A DNA stretch of 39,326 nt from Planctomycetota bacterium (GCA_027623235.1 JAQBVJ010000067.1:1-39326), one strand, 5' to 3'; counted from the first letter of the stretch, positions 17,065-25,922 are shown. The notes: a model not told the origin generated them from the sequence alone. Made by a program: numbers and translations.

Positions 17065-17091
17065 AAAAAAGCCGACTGAAATTCAGTCGGC
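17065..17091 (-). terminator. intrinsic terminator of rplX
   Basis: The plus strand reads AAAAAAGCCGACTGAAATTC followed by AGTCGGC. On the minus strand this is a GCCGACT/AGTCGGC stem (up to 10 bp with the inner pairs) followed directly by six T residues, 27 bases after the rplX stop. It is a textbook rho-independent terminator and could also act weakly on the convergent RND adaptor transcript. Confidence 0.85.
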
Positions 17092-17117
17092 CTGTTCTCA
17101 GTCGATCAGCGGTGAGC

Positions 17118-17468
17118 CTACTTCTTCGCCCGCGACGCTTTCGCCGGGGATACGACGCCGAGTGACGCTCCGCTTCGCTTCGCATATCGCTCTTTGCTGC
17201 CGTCGTCGAGGTAGCGATAGCCAACTCGTGTCGGTTTGTTTGATTCCGGATCGATCAGAGCCACTTTGCAGGAGTGCAGTGGAACTTCGATTTCCAGCCG
17301 ACCGCCCTGCGGGCTCTTCGGATGGCCTCGCTTTATGTGCTTCTGGGCGACGTTGACACCCTGCACCGTCACCATCGACTTTTTACGGTCCACAGCCGTC
17401 ACCTGGCCGCGTTTGCCTTTGTCTTCGCCGACAAGAACTACGACCACGTCGCCACGTTTGATGTACAT
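17118..17468 (-). CDS. rplX: 50S ribosomal protein L24, outside the ribosomal operon
   Basis: A 116-residue L24/KOW-domain ribosomal protein. The start MYIKRGDVVVVLVGEDKGKR is the KOW motif with the family's MxIKxGDxVxVxxGxDKGK pattern. Next come VQGVNVAQKHIKRG, the GGRLEIEVPLHSCKVALIDP segment and KPTRVGYRYLDDG, all diagnostic. It is an early-assembly protein near the tunnel exit of the large subunit. In most bacteria rplX sits in the spc operon between rplN and rplE. Here it stands alone between a convergent RND adaptor and an upstream region beside the kinase giant, with its own terminator. It may be the sole L24 relocated from spc, or a second copy; the window cannot tell. The basic KASRAKK tail is a little longer than typical. 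Confidence 0.93.
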   Translation of the reverse strand: MYIKRGDVVVVLVGEDKGKRGQVTAVDRKKSMVTVQGVNVAQKHIKRGHPKSPQGGRLEIEVPLHSCKVALIDPESNKPTRVGYRYLDDGSKERYAKRSGASLGVVSPAKASRAKK

Positions 17469-17518
17469 CTTCCAAAACTCCTACGTCGTATCTCGCCTTG
17501 GATCAGTCCAAGTCTGTT

Positions 17519-17524
17519 ATTGTA
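17519..17524 (-). promoter_or_regulatory. possible -10 element for rplX
   Basis: On the minus strand TACAAT lies about 50 bases upstream of the rplX start. The -35 position about 17-18 bases further up is only T-rich (TTTTTC-like), so this is a weak suggestion based on the -10 hexamer and the isolated position of the gene. Confidence 0.3.
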
Positions 17525-17645
17525 TGCGCAAATCTTTCACGCGAAAAATCTGAGGAACGAAGAGGATATCCATCCCGCCAGGCCAGAGCAACGATGCGGC
17601 GAGATCCGCTGGCTCACGAGCTTTTCAGGGTGTTCTGCAACGATT

Positions 17646-20600
17646 TCAGTTGGACTCTGTCGCTGGTTTTTCTTCGGCCGCCGGAGGGTTGAGGGCATCT
17701 TTTGCTTTCTGCAGCAGGTCGACAAATCCCTTGAGATTGCGGACCGGTTTGAGCTCTCGGTCAGACTCAATCGACACCACAACCCTCGCAAGCTGACCCG
17801 ACTTTGCGGCCCGGTTCAACGCCTGGCCGAGCTGAGTGAGCGTCGCCACATAAAGTCTGGAGGCCACCACCTGCCGTTCTTCCACGGGAACCGAACTGTC
17901 AGCCCTCACCGATTCGTAAGCCTGAGCAAATCCGGTGGCCGCATTGAAGAACAGTGTCCAGCCAAGCTGCAGCTCTTCCGGTTTGACCTTCGGATCTCCA
18001 AGCTGCTTTTCCGCCTGCTGGATTCCGGCCGTCAGTTCGGCCTCGGCGGCCTTCCAGTCTCCAAGTTTGGCGAGGGTAAAACCAAGACCAATCAAAGTGT
18101 CGGCATTCTCCGGGTTCTGCTTCTTCGCGTTCTCAAAATCCGCTTTCGCCAGTTCAAGCCCACTGGACGCGTAGGCCCAGCCACGGCGGGTGATCGCGGC
18201 GGCCAGGTTCGGGTTATGTTTGATGGCGAGCGTGTAATACTCGATCGCCTCGTCCTTTTTCTGAAGAGCGCTCAGCGCGGTGGCGATACCCGTGTAGAGT
18301 GCCTCCGGCCGATTGATCTCCGACCGAAGTTCGGCCCGAGCCATCTTGTCGAAGGCTTCGTAATAGCGAAGTGCCTCCGGGATCTCACGCAACTGAAGAT
18401 GCGACTCGCCAAGCAGGAAGATCGTTTCCGGATCGTTCGGAAGCGAGCGGTCTGCCTGCTCGAACGCCGACAGTGCTTCGGCGAATCGTCGGTTTCGAAA
18501 ATGAATGAACCCAAGCCGCTTGAAACTGTCGGCGCGATCGGACGCAGTTTTCGCCAGTCTTGTGTGTGCCTCAAACAGATTCACCGCGACCGCATCGTTG
18601 CCCTGTTGTGACTGGATTTTCGCCCGCAATTTGACGATGCCGGGATTGCGGGCCGCGTTCTTGACCTTCTCCGCCAGGTCGAGCGCATCCAATGCGGCTT
18701 CGAGCTGATCCGCTTCCTGCTGAATTCGCTCGAGGTCCGAGATCTCCGCGAAAGGCCCGGCACCTTCACGAATCAGGCGGGCCCGCTCGTTATGCACAAC
18801 CGCAATATTGATGAGCGGCAGGGGCGAGTCCGGAGCAAGCTGTGCGGCCTTCTGGAAATCGGCCATCGCCTCGTCATGACGATTCGTGGTGAGGCACACG
18901 AATCCGCGGTTGATGTAGATGTTGAAAAGCCTGGGATCCAGCACGATCGCCGCTTCAAAATCTGCGAGAGACTCCTCGTACAGTTTCAGTTGAGAAAACG
19001 CGACGCCGCGAAGCATCACGGGCCACGGGCTGCCGGGCTGCAGTGTCGCCGCGTTCGAAAAGGCGGCGACGGCGGCACGCGGATGGCCGAGCTCCACATA
19101 GCAGAGCCCCATGAAGTGTCGCGTCCAGAAGTGGCCGGGTTCCCGTCGGATCACACTGAGGTAGCGGTCGAGGGCTTCCTCAAAACGCCGACCCTTGCGG
19201 GCCTCTTCGCCGAGCAGAAAGAAATCAATCACGGTGTTCGGTTCCGTTTGTTTCGCTGCGGCGAGGGCTTTGTCCGCTTCCTCTTCGCGACCAAGCAACC
19301 TCAGGCAGGTCGCCTCCCAGACAAATGCGATCTGCGAAGTCACACCAAGCGCTCGGGCACGCGTCACCCACTCAAGAGCTCGACCGGCCGCCTGAGCAAC
19401 GTCCTCAGTGGTGCCACCGTCCGACAACGAGACCTCCAGATCGGCGTGCAGAATCATCAGCTCGAAGGTGCTGTCACGAAGCGCGTCGAGTGGCCATTTG
19501 CCGTTTTCTTTTTCGAAAGCGATGACCCAGGGCAGGTCCTGGCCGAACCACTCGGGTTCCTCGGCCAGTGGCTTGTCTTTGATCAGGTCGAACAGCTTGA
19601 GAGCCTTTTGACCGGTGCCGAGTGCGAGCTGCGCATCCTCACGCTGGTTCGCGCTGCCGGGCATCGAACCGCGAGCTCGCGTCTCGTCGGCCAGCGTTCG
19701 AAATTCCTCGAAGCGTTTCTGAGTTGCCAGGATTTCATCCTGCTGCGCGATCGCTGTTTCGATTCGCGTCAACAGTTTGTCGGCCTCGGACCGGAGTACC
19801 GCAAGCGTTTCCTCGTCTCCAATTCGAGTGAGCACTTCGGCGAGCGACGTCCGCGCGTTGCCAAGTCGGCCGGTCCGGAAATCGTCGAGCGCCACCTGAA
19901 GCCGGCGTTTCGAATCCGATTCCAGTTGCTGAATTCGAGTCTGCTCAATCATCGCCTGCCGGTTTTCGAGCGACTGTCTGAGCTCGACCAGATCCGCTTC
20001 GCTGCCCGCTCGACCGATCGCCTCGGTGAGAGCGGCTTTGGCTTCGTCGAATCGACTGTCCGCCGCGGCTGTCTGAGCGGCGGCAACTCGCTCGGCCGCG
20101 AACGAGCGAATTCCGGCGAGCGTACTGGCGTGGACCACGGAAGATCCGACGGCAATCGCGACGACGGCGGCGACTGTCGCGAGCGAGCCCGTCACCGTTT
20201 TGGGATTCTTCCTCGCCCACCGCCTGGCTTTGACGATCGGCGGGTCCTCGAAGCACGAAACCGGCTCGCCAGCCAGAAACGCCTCGACGTCAATCGCAAG
20301 GTCCAGCGCCGACTGGTAGCGATCCTCACGTTTCTTCGCGAGCGCTTTCAGGCAAATGGCTTCGAGCTGTTTTTCGATGCCTGGTTCGTGCTCGCGCGGC
20401 GGGATGATTTCTCCATTGATGACTCGCTTCAGCAATTCCTTGATGTTTTTGCTTTTCTGAATCGGCTGATGATTCGTTAGAAGTTTGTAGAGGATGCCGC
20501 CCAGCGAGTAGATGTCCGTGCGGGCGTCGACTTCGTCGAGTTTGCCTTTGGCCTGTTCGGGCGGCATGTACGCCGGCGTTCCCATGATCGACCCCTGCAT

Positions 20601-22181
20601 CGTCTGGCTGCCGGATGTGCGGACGTCGGTGTAAACGTGTCGCGACCGTCCGAACGTTGCTCCTCCATCGGCTGTTGCTCCTGAAGTTGCGCCGCCAGTG
20701 GTCCCACTCGCCGTCGCGCCGGCCATGGTTTTTCCGCTGGCTCCGTCTGTTGAATTGAGAACCTGCGTCTGGTCGTCGGTCGCCGCCGAACCGGTCGCGC
20801 CGCTGGCCCCGGTCGCTCCCGCCGTTTCATTCATCGTTGGGCCGTCGACACTGAAGCCGCCAGGGTTGGCCGTGATCGGCGACGCGTCAGGATCCGTCGA
20901 CGCAGCGAGCTCATCGAGAATTTTCGCGAGGCCCCAGTCCAGCACCAGCGTTTCGCCAAACGCGCCGAGCATCACGTTGAGCGGCTTGAGGTCGCGATGC
21001 AGCACGCCTCGATCGTGAGCAAAGGCGATCGCGTTACAGACGTCGATGAAATTGCCAAGCAGCTTTCGGCGGGTCAGCAGCCACTCACTGCTGTCTTTCG
21101 GCAGCTCGTGGAACCTCTCAAACGCCTTTTCCATCGTGTCGCCGCGGACCAGCTTCATCGCGTAAAACGGCGTTCCGTTCTGCTGATAGCCGATGTCGTA
21201 AATCGGCACGATGCCGGGGTGCTCGAGCTGCCCGGTGATTTGAGCTTCCTCAAGAAACCGCTCGACGGCGTTTCGGTTTTTCAGCGCCGACGGAAGCAGT
21301 TCCTTGAACGCGACTTCCCGACGCAGCCGCGAATCGTTGGCCATCCAGATCTGGCCGAGTCCGCCGCGGGCGAAATTGCTGACCAGCTGATAACGCTGCT
21401 CGTATTCCCAGCGGTCGGCAGTTTCGTGAGCTCCCTTTTTCTTCGGTCGACGGGGAGGCTGTGATGCGCCACCTGGTCCGGCGCTTTGGTCGAGGATCTG
21501 CGTTCCCTCGTCTTCGCCGGCACCCGAGGCGGACTGATACTCACTCTCCATGACGGTTCGGTCGTCGGTCGATTCGCCCGACGAGTCCTCGATCCGTGTT
21601 GCGTCGGGGTTGTCGACACTCTCCATCATCGTGGCGTCGGAGGTGGCTCCGTCCGGCGCTCCGGACTTGCCCAGCGAATCATCGAACATGGTCTGCTGAA
21701 CTTCGGCGGCACTCGGCTCGTCAGGCAACTCCATCGTTGCGCCGTCGTTTTCCGCCGACGGTTCGCGTCCGCCACTGAGGCTCGGGTCGGCGAGTGTGTG
21801 ATCAGCGCTGGCTTCCACTTGGTCCGGTTCGAACACCGTCGCGTCAGGCTCGGCATCCGAGCCGGAGGGCTCGCGCATCAGCTGCGCGTCGCCGATCGTC
21901 GCGTCGGGGTCAGCCGGCGAGCGATCAGCGACAGCCTCGTCATGGGCACCGATCGTCGCCCCGTCGTCGGGCGAAGTTTCGGCCGTCGGCGGGCTGAACG
22001 AATCTGCCTCGGGCGCGATCGTGTTTTCGACAAACGTCGCACCGTCGTCCGGAGCCGCAACGGAGGCCGTCTCGTCCGGGCCCGACATTGTGGCCCCGTC
22101 GTCGGAGTTCGCTGCGTCCGGAGCAACCGTGTCTTCGTCGGTGTCGGATTCTGGTTTTTCGTGCTCGTCTGATTTCGACAT
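17646..22181 (-). CDS. Ser/Thr protein kinase with Thr-motif tail, TM helix and TPR repeats
   Basis: A 1511-residue PknB-type kinase. I chose the ATG at 22181 (MSKSDEHEKPESD); an in-frame start at 22442 would lie inside the neighbouring gene. Residues 1-260 are a disordered acidic tail with about 14 D/E-x-(A)-T-hydrophobic motifs (DDGATMS, DDGATFV, DPDATIG, EPDATVF, others). The kinase domain spans about 262-610. It has the Gly-rich loop ARGGLGQIW, the Lys in EVAFKEL, HRDLKPLNVM (near 394), DWG in place of DFG (near 414) and PPE in place of APE (near 538). The activation segment is about 128 residues instead of 20-30, because of a Thr/Gly/Ala-rich insertion. One membrane helix (about 664-690) precedes helices and a C-terminal series of TPR repeats (about 900-1450) that is probably extracytoplasmic. 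Partners are unknown. Confidence 0.9.
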   Translation of the reverse strand: MSKSDEHEKPESDTDEDTVAPDAANSDDGATMSGPDETASVAAPDDGATFVENTIAPEADSFSPPTAETSPDDGATIGAHDEAVADRSPADPDATIGDAQLMREPSGSDAEPDATVFEPDQVEASADHTLADPSLSGGREPSAENDGATMELPDEPSAAEVQQTMFDDSLGKSGAPDGATSDATMMESVDNPDATRIEDSSGESTDDRTVMESEYQSASGAGEDEGTQILDQSAGPGGASQPPRRPKKKGAHETADRWEYEQRYQLVSNFARGGLGQIWMANDSRLRREVAFKELLPSALKNRNAVERFLEEAQITGQLEHPGIVPIYDIGYQQNGTPFYAMKLVRGDTMEKAFERFHELPKDSSEWLLTRRKLLGNFIDVCNAIAFAHDRGVLHRDLKPLNVMLGAFGETLVLDWGLAKILDELAASTDPDASPITANPGGFSVDGPTMNETAGATGASGATGSAATDDQTQVLNSTDGASGKTMAGATASGTTGGATSGATADGGATFGRSRHVYTDVRTSGSQTMQGSIMGTPAYMPPEQAKGKLDEVDARTDIYSLGGILYKLLTNHQPIQKSKNIKELLKRVINGEIIPPREHEPGIEKQLEAICLKALAKKREDRYQSALDLAIDVEAFLAGEPVSCFEDPPIVKARRWARKNPKTVTGSLATVAAVVAIAVGSSVVHASTLAGIRSFAAERVAAAQTAAADSRFDEAKAALTEAIGRAGSEADLVELRQSLENRQAMIEQTRIQQLESDSKRRLQVALDDFRTGRLGNARTSLAEVLTRIGDEETLAVLRSEADKLLTRIETAIAQQDEILATQKRFEEFRTLADETRARGSMPGSANQREDAQLALGTGQKALKLFDLIKDKPLAEEPEWFGQDLPWVIAFEKENGKWPLDALRDSTFELMILHADLEVSLSDGGTTEDVAQAAGRALEWVTRARALGVTSQIAFVWEATCLRLLGREEEADKALAAAKQTEPNTVIDFFLLGEEARKGRRFEEALDRYLSVIRREPGHFWTRHFMGLCYVELGHPRAAVAAFSNAATLQPGSPWPVMLRGVAFSQLKLYEESLADFEAAIVLDPRLFNIYINRGFVCLTTNRHDEAMADFQKAAQLAPDSPLPLINIAVVHNERARLIREGAGPFAEISDLERIQQEADQLEAALDALDLAEKVKNAARNPGIVKLRAKIQSQQGNDAVAVNLFEAHTRLAKTASDRADSFKRLGFIHFRNRRFAEALSAFEQADRSLPNDPETIFLLGESHLQLREIPEALRYYEAFDKMARAELRSEINRPEALYTGIATALSALQKKDEAIEYYTLAIKHNPNLAAAITRRGWAYASSGLELAKADFENAKKQNPENADTLIGLGFTLAKLGDWKAAEAELTAGIQQAEKQLGDPKVKPEELQLGWTLFFNAATGFAQAYESVRADSSVPVEERQVVASRLYVATLTQLGQALNRAAKSGQLARVVVSIESDRELKPVRNLKGFVDLLQKAKDALNPPAAEEKPATESN

Positions 22182-22330
22182 GGCGATGTCCGTTGAGATG
22201 AGTCGCAGTAAGAACAGCCGTCCGGCGCGGATTATACACACATGAGCCCGTGCGTCTGTGCCGGTTTCGAGTGGAGCCGAAGCAGGGCGAAAGCCGATCG
22301 GCGGGAGCTTTCGCACTTGTGCCTCGATCG

Positions 22331-23272
22331 TCAGCGTGACCAGAGCAGCGCCAGGCAGCCGAGTCCGTAGAACGTGTACTCGACATCGGCTTCCTGATCC
22401 CACGAGGCGGCGCGGAATCCACCGGGAGGGAACTCCAGCCATTCGACCAGAAACCGTTCGATCGAACGCTCGCTGACCAGATCATCGATTTCAAGATCCT
22501 GCAACGTCAGCAGTCCGGTAAATGTCGAGAGGACGTCCGGCATGGCGATCCGCAGGTTGGCCTGGAATCCGCCCTCAGCACTCCACGTGGACTGAAGATA
22601 CTCGCGCACGTCGCTTCGCAGTTCACCGTCGAAGCCGCCGACGATCAATAGTGTGCCAACTGCAGCCGCAGTGGGATTCGTGCCGCTGTGTTTCGCGAGG
22701 GCGATTTCCACAAAACCGCCGTCGTCGCGCTGATGATCATAGACGAACTGGATGAGCCCTTTCGGATTCGGCGGCTGCATCCCGAGCAGCTCGTAGGTCA
22801 ACGTGACGAGGAAGGAGTGATAGGTGCTGCCGCGAGCTCCCAGTTCGGACTTCGCGTAGCCACCGTCCTCGCGCCGAAGTGCTTCCAGTTTCCTGGCGAT
22901 CTGCTGCGGCCAGTCGGGATCGGTTCCGGCGAGCAGATCCTCACCACCAAAGGCCTGCACGGCGAGGACCGTGTAAAGCCAGTTCATCAGGTCGATGACC
23001 CCGAGCGATCGCCAGTCGAATTTGCGCAGGTAACCGGCCACGCGCGAGCATTCGTCTTCGCTCATCCCGTCGAGCATGCCGAGACCGCGGACGGCGAAGC
23101 TGGTGTAGTAGAGATCCGAATCGCCCAGCCGGCCGCCCCAGCCGCCGTCCTTTTTCTGCTGAGAAAGAATCCAGTTGCGGTGCCGCGCTTTCCGTTCGGC
23201 GTCCATCGAGCCCAGCCCGCCAGACAGACGCTCGGCCAGGCGAAGCAGGTACGGAGCGCGGGGCGACGTCAT
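22331..23272 (-). CDS. prenyltransferase/squalene-oxidase-repeat (alpha-alpha toroid) protein
   Basis: A 313-residue protein whose repeats resemble the beta subunit of eukaryotic protein prenyltransferases (PF00432 family). Repeats start with GG-aromatic motifs: KKDGGWGGRLGDSDLYYTSF, REDGGYAKSELGARGSTYHS, RDDGGFVEIALAKHSGTNPT, AEGGFQANLRIAMPDVLSTF and PPGGFRAASWDQEADVEYTF. In active farnesyl and geranylgeranyl transferases a zinc ion is held by Asp, Cys and His. The aligned places here read PDVLST (no Cys) and VEYTF (Tyr for His), so catalytic prenyl transfer of that type is doubtful. There is no QW or DxDD motif of a triterpene cyclase. The start ATG overlaps the upstream Cys-rich protein's stop by four bases (ATGA), so the two are translationally coupled. 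Function is unknown; a binding or scaffolding role is an inference. Confidence 0.8.
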   Translation of the reverse strand: MTSPRAPYLLRLAERLSGGLGSMDAERKARHRNWILSQQKKDGGWGGRLGDSDLYYTSFAVRGLGMLDGMSEDECSRVAGYLRKFDWRSLGVIDLMNWLYTVLAVQAFGGEDLLAGTDPDWPQQIARKLEALRREDGGYAKSELGARGSTYHSFLVTLTYELLGMQPPNPKGLIQFVYDHQRDDGGFVEIALAKHSGTNPTAAAVGTLLIVGGFDGELRSDVREYLQSTWSAEGGFQANLRIAMPDVLSTFTGLLTLQDLEIDDLVSERSIERFLVEWLEFPPGGFRAASWDQEADVEYTFYGLGCLALLWSR

Positions 23273-23958
23273 TCGGCAGGCTTCCCGCCGGGCAGTGCGG
23301 GCTTCTGCGAGGGCTCGTCCGTCTTTTGCGGCGGTGTCAGATACGCCGGCAGTTTTCCCGGACGAAGCCGGAAGTCGATCTCAGCCTGACAGCACTCGCA
23401 GGCTTTAATTTCGTACATCGGGATCGAACAGATCTCGCACCAGTAATCCATTTCCTGGCGACGGCCTTCTTCGTCGATTACAAAAATGACGAGGACCTGG
23501 AGATACGGCAGGCCCGGACGGCGATACCCGACGAGCTCGACTTTCCGATTCCGCAGCCGCTTGTCCTGATAAAACGCACGGCCTCGCCAGTCGGCGGCGA
23601 TTGGCAGGAGCTCTCCCGATTCCGTTTCCAGGACGGCCTGCGATTTCATTTCGGCGGCGACTTTGATACCTCGCTTTGCGAGTGCTTCCTGAGCAAACAC
23701 GACCTTGCCGGCGAAGAGTTCTTTTTTGAAGTCGCTCGCACTGGCTGGATCCGTGTCGTCCTTCTTTGAGTCAGCCGGCTTCGCATCCGACTTTGCCGAG
23801 TCGCCCAACACTTCGGGGGACGCAGACCCCTCTTCGGCGGCGGGTGACTCGGCCGACACGCGTGTGACTCCGGTGACCACACAGGCAGACACCGTGATGA
23901 CCGTTGCCATCGCGATGACGACAACCAGATTCGCAGCGTGTTGCGATTGTTTTGCCAC
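23269..23958 (-). CDS. Cys-rich exported or membrane-anchored protein, function unknown
   Basis: A 229-residue protein. I prefer GTG at 23958, because GAGG lies about 7 bases upstream (GTGAGGCTCTTGTG) and the resulting N-terminus is a proper signal anchor (AKQSQHAANLVVVIAMATVI, then TVSACVV). An in-frame ATG at 24039 would add 27 polar residues in front and lacks a ribosome site. After a disordered Ser/Asp/Lys linker (about 35-75) comes a globular part with RGRAFYQDKRLRNRKVELVG and strands such as LPYLQVLVIFVIDEEG. A five-cysteine cluster follows (YWCEICSIPMYEIKACECCQ), resembling a metal-binding knuckle. The tail is Pro/Lys-rich. A lipobox is possible at SAC but not convincing. It is coupled by ATGA to the toroid gene downstream, which suggests a joint role. 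Cysteines with an exported position could bind metal. Confidence 0.75.
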   Translation of the reverse strand: MAKQSQHAANLVVVIAMATVITVSACVVTGVTRVSAESPAAEEGSASPEVLGDSAKSDAKPADSKKDDTDPASASDFKKELFAGKVVFAQEALAKRGIKVAAEMKSQAVLETESGELLPIAADWRGRAFYQDKRLRNRKVELVGYRRPGLPYLQVLVIFVIDEEGRRQEMDYWCEICSIPMYEIKACECCQAEIDFRLRPGKLPAYLTPPQKTDEPSQKPALPGGKPAE

Positions 23959-24080
23959 AAGAGCCTCACAATAGGGTGACGAAAATGTCGCGGTGCGACG
24001 CAACCCGCCTGGTGAAATGCGGGTCGAATCGCCGATCAACCGGACGACTTGCGCCGTTCCGCGACGTTTTCAACGGGCTG

Positions 24081-24785
24081 TCAGCCTTCCGACTTGCCAA
24101 CGACAACCAGGCGAATTTTCAGATCGACGGCTTTGTCTTTGGCCTTTGCCTGGCTCTGCAGGCTCAGGATCCAGTGCTCGGTAAAATCGTCCTGAGTCAG
24201 TTTCGCTTCCTTGCTGGCGGTTTTCGGATCAAGCAAAGAGAAAATCGCCGGGTGAGTCGACCCTGCAGCCTTCGCACTGATCTCGGCGAGTTCCCGGAAG
24301 TCCTTGATCGGAGTGGTCTTCACGTCCGTCTTCGCTGGCAGAGCCAGTATGAAATCGTAGGTATCGCTGGTGCCGACGTGGTTTCCGTCCTGCGGCTGCA
24401 GACCGTATCTCAGCGTGTAGGTCCCGGCGCTCATCTGCTGGCCACGGAAGTCGGTGTAGTCGTCGGCAGCTTTGGAAATTCGCATCGCTCCGAGTAGTTG
24501 CCCCGGGATGAGTGGATACTGCTGCAGCGCGCTCGGCTTGAACTTCTCCTTAACCTCAATCCCCTTCAGCAGCCACACCTCAACAACAGGTCCGTCCGGA
24601 CCGCTGATCTGGTGGCCGTTTGTGTCGAGCAGTTTTTCGATCGCCGGCGACAGCCCCTCGGGACCTTTCTTGACGGCAGACAGTTTGTGATCGTCGGCCC
24701 GGACAAACGAAACGGCGAGGACCATTGAGGCAGCGACCAGGCTGCGTGAAACAAAGCGGCATGAGACAAAACGGCGAAGCGTCAT
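24081..24785 (-). CDS. secreted protein, function unknown
   Basis: A 234-residue protein starting ATG at 24785 after GGAG; the frame extends 26 codons further up without a good start. The signal peptide is visible (LRRFVSCRFVSRSLVAASMV, cleavage near VRADDHK). The mature part has beta-rich stretches: GPVVEVWLLKGIEVKEKF, PGQLLGAMRISK, then QMSAGTYTLRYGLQPQDGNH and TYDFILALPAKTD. The AGTYTLRYG segment recalls DUF2911-like or other small beta-sandwich proteins of planctomycetes, but I cannot assign a family. It ends with ITxRLVVVGK-like strands and no transmembrane helix. It lies 122 bases upstream of the Cys-rich gene on the same strand and may be cotranscribed. Confidence 0.75.
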   Translation of the reverse strand: MTLRRFVSCRFVSRSLVAASMVLAVSFVRADDHKLSAVKKGPEGLSPAIEKLLDTNGHQISGPDGPVVEVWLLKGIEVKEKFKPSALQQYPLIPGQLLGAMRISKAADDYTDFRGQQMSAGTYTLRYGLQPQDGNHVGTSDTYDFILALPAKTDVKTTPIKDFRELAEISAKAAGSTHPAIFSLLDPKTASKEAKLTQDDFTEHWILSLQSQAKAKDKAVDLKIRLVVVGKSEG

Positions 24786-25044
24786 GGTTTTCTCCAGACG
24801 GCCAATCAAAGCAAGTTGATCAGACCAGAATTCAGGGTGAGTTTCGATGTCGATTCCGGGCAACCGGAAAACCGGGGCGTTCGGGCGACCGAACTCGCGG
24901 CTGAGGAAGGCAGGTTCAAGCCGCGACTGTATTACGGTCGGCGGCGAGTGCTCGTTTGAGGCGGGACGCGGGTCGCCATCTTAAAACGGTCGGTGCCCGA
25001 TTCCCAGCGATTCGCAAGAGATCACCGCAAACGCATCCGCGGGG

Positions 25045-25875
25045 TCAGATTTGCCTCAGCCATTCTTCGAGCTGGCGGCAGTTCGCGTCTGTCTGCTTAA
25101 AAACGTCCGCACACGGAGCCGTTTCAAAGAGAATCGGTCCGACATAGCCGGCCGTTTCGAGCTGGTGGATCGGCTCAGGCCACGGCAACGCTCCCGGTTC
25201 GAGCCCGGGCCAAACGCCTGGCGAGTCCTCGCCCCGCTGCTTCACGTGGAGCATTGAAATCTGTTCCGGCTCGATCGATGCGACGATTTCCGAAACAGGC
25301 GGCCCGCCGTCGAAGAGCCACAAATTGCACGGATCGAAACAAAGTTTGAGGTCGATGGCCGATCGAGCTTCGTCGAACAGTTCCCGAAACTGCGGCCACG
25401 GCTGGATCGAGTGCTCGAGCGAGAGGATTGACAACTCGGACGCACCCCTCAGTTTCTCATCGAGCAGCGACAGCGCATCGAGTGACCTTGCCCGATCCGC
25501 ACCGGTCGCTACGGCGGAGCCCGCCAGGTCGACGATTCGCAAATGCGGCCGGGGCTCGTAAGCCGGTGACGCAAGAGCGACGGCCGCGGCCAGGCAGCGC
25601 GCTTCGAAGTTCACGTCGATCGGCGCGGCTCCCGTGACGACGGGCATCTCGACGGCGAGGTCGAAGGTCGCTTCTGGAAACCGACTCGCGAGCCGGCCAA
25701 GCCGATCTGAAATCGGAAATCGGTCTTCGGTCTCGCAATCGCCGAGTGCTCCCTGGCGAAGTTCGAAGTGCCGCATTCCGAGCTGCAGACCGCGCTCAAT
25801 GAGCGACTCGATCGAAGCCCCTTCATCGAGCTGCACTCGCCAGCAGTTGGAAACGATGCCGAATCGATCTCTCAT
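25045..25875 (-). CDS. sugar phosphate isomerase/epimerase-like TIM barrel, cytoplasmic
   Basis: A 276-residue xylose-isomerase-like TIM barrel without a signal peptide, beginning MRDRFGIVSNCWRVQLDEG. Typical metal-site strands are visible: ILSLEHSIQPW (Glu), LKLCFDPCNLWLFDGG (Asp), QISMLHVKQRG (His) and GPILFETAPC (Glu). The early MRHFELRQG strand also fits the family. The reaction is an isomerisation or epimerisation of a sugar, sugar phosphate or inositol derivative; the exact substrate cannot be read from the sequence. It lies 47 bases downstream of the Gfo/Idh-like gene on the same strand, a pairing often seen in sugar or inositol catabolism, so the two probably form an operon. Confidence 0.85.
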   Translation of the reverse strand: MRDRFGIVSNCWRVQLDEGASIESLIERGLQLGMRHFELRQGALGDCETEDRFPISDRLGRLASRFPEATFDLAVEMPVVTGAAPIDVNFEARCLAAAVALASPAYEPRPHLRIVDLAGSAVATGADRARSLDALSLLDEKLRGASELSILSLEHSIQPWPQFRELFDEARSAIDLKLCFDPCNLWLFDGGPPVSEIVASIEPEQISMLHVKQRGEDSPGVWPGLEPGALPWPEPIHQLETAGYVGPILFETAPCADVFKQTDANCRQLEEWLRQI

Positions 25876-25922
25876 TCGGTGCTGCCTCGTTGGGGCTCCT
25901 CAGGACGAAGAGCTTTTCAAAT

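Noticed and set aside
18792..20480. 562-codon plus-strand open frame opposite the kinase-TPR gene
   Set aside because: Antisense shadow with no recognisable domain, whereas the minus strand encodes kinase and TPR motifs.
22182..22442. 87-codon N-terminal extension of the kinase
   Set aside because: It would overlap the toroid gene by 112 bases; the ATG at 22181 starts the acidic tail cleanly.
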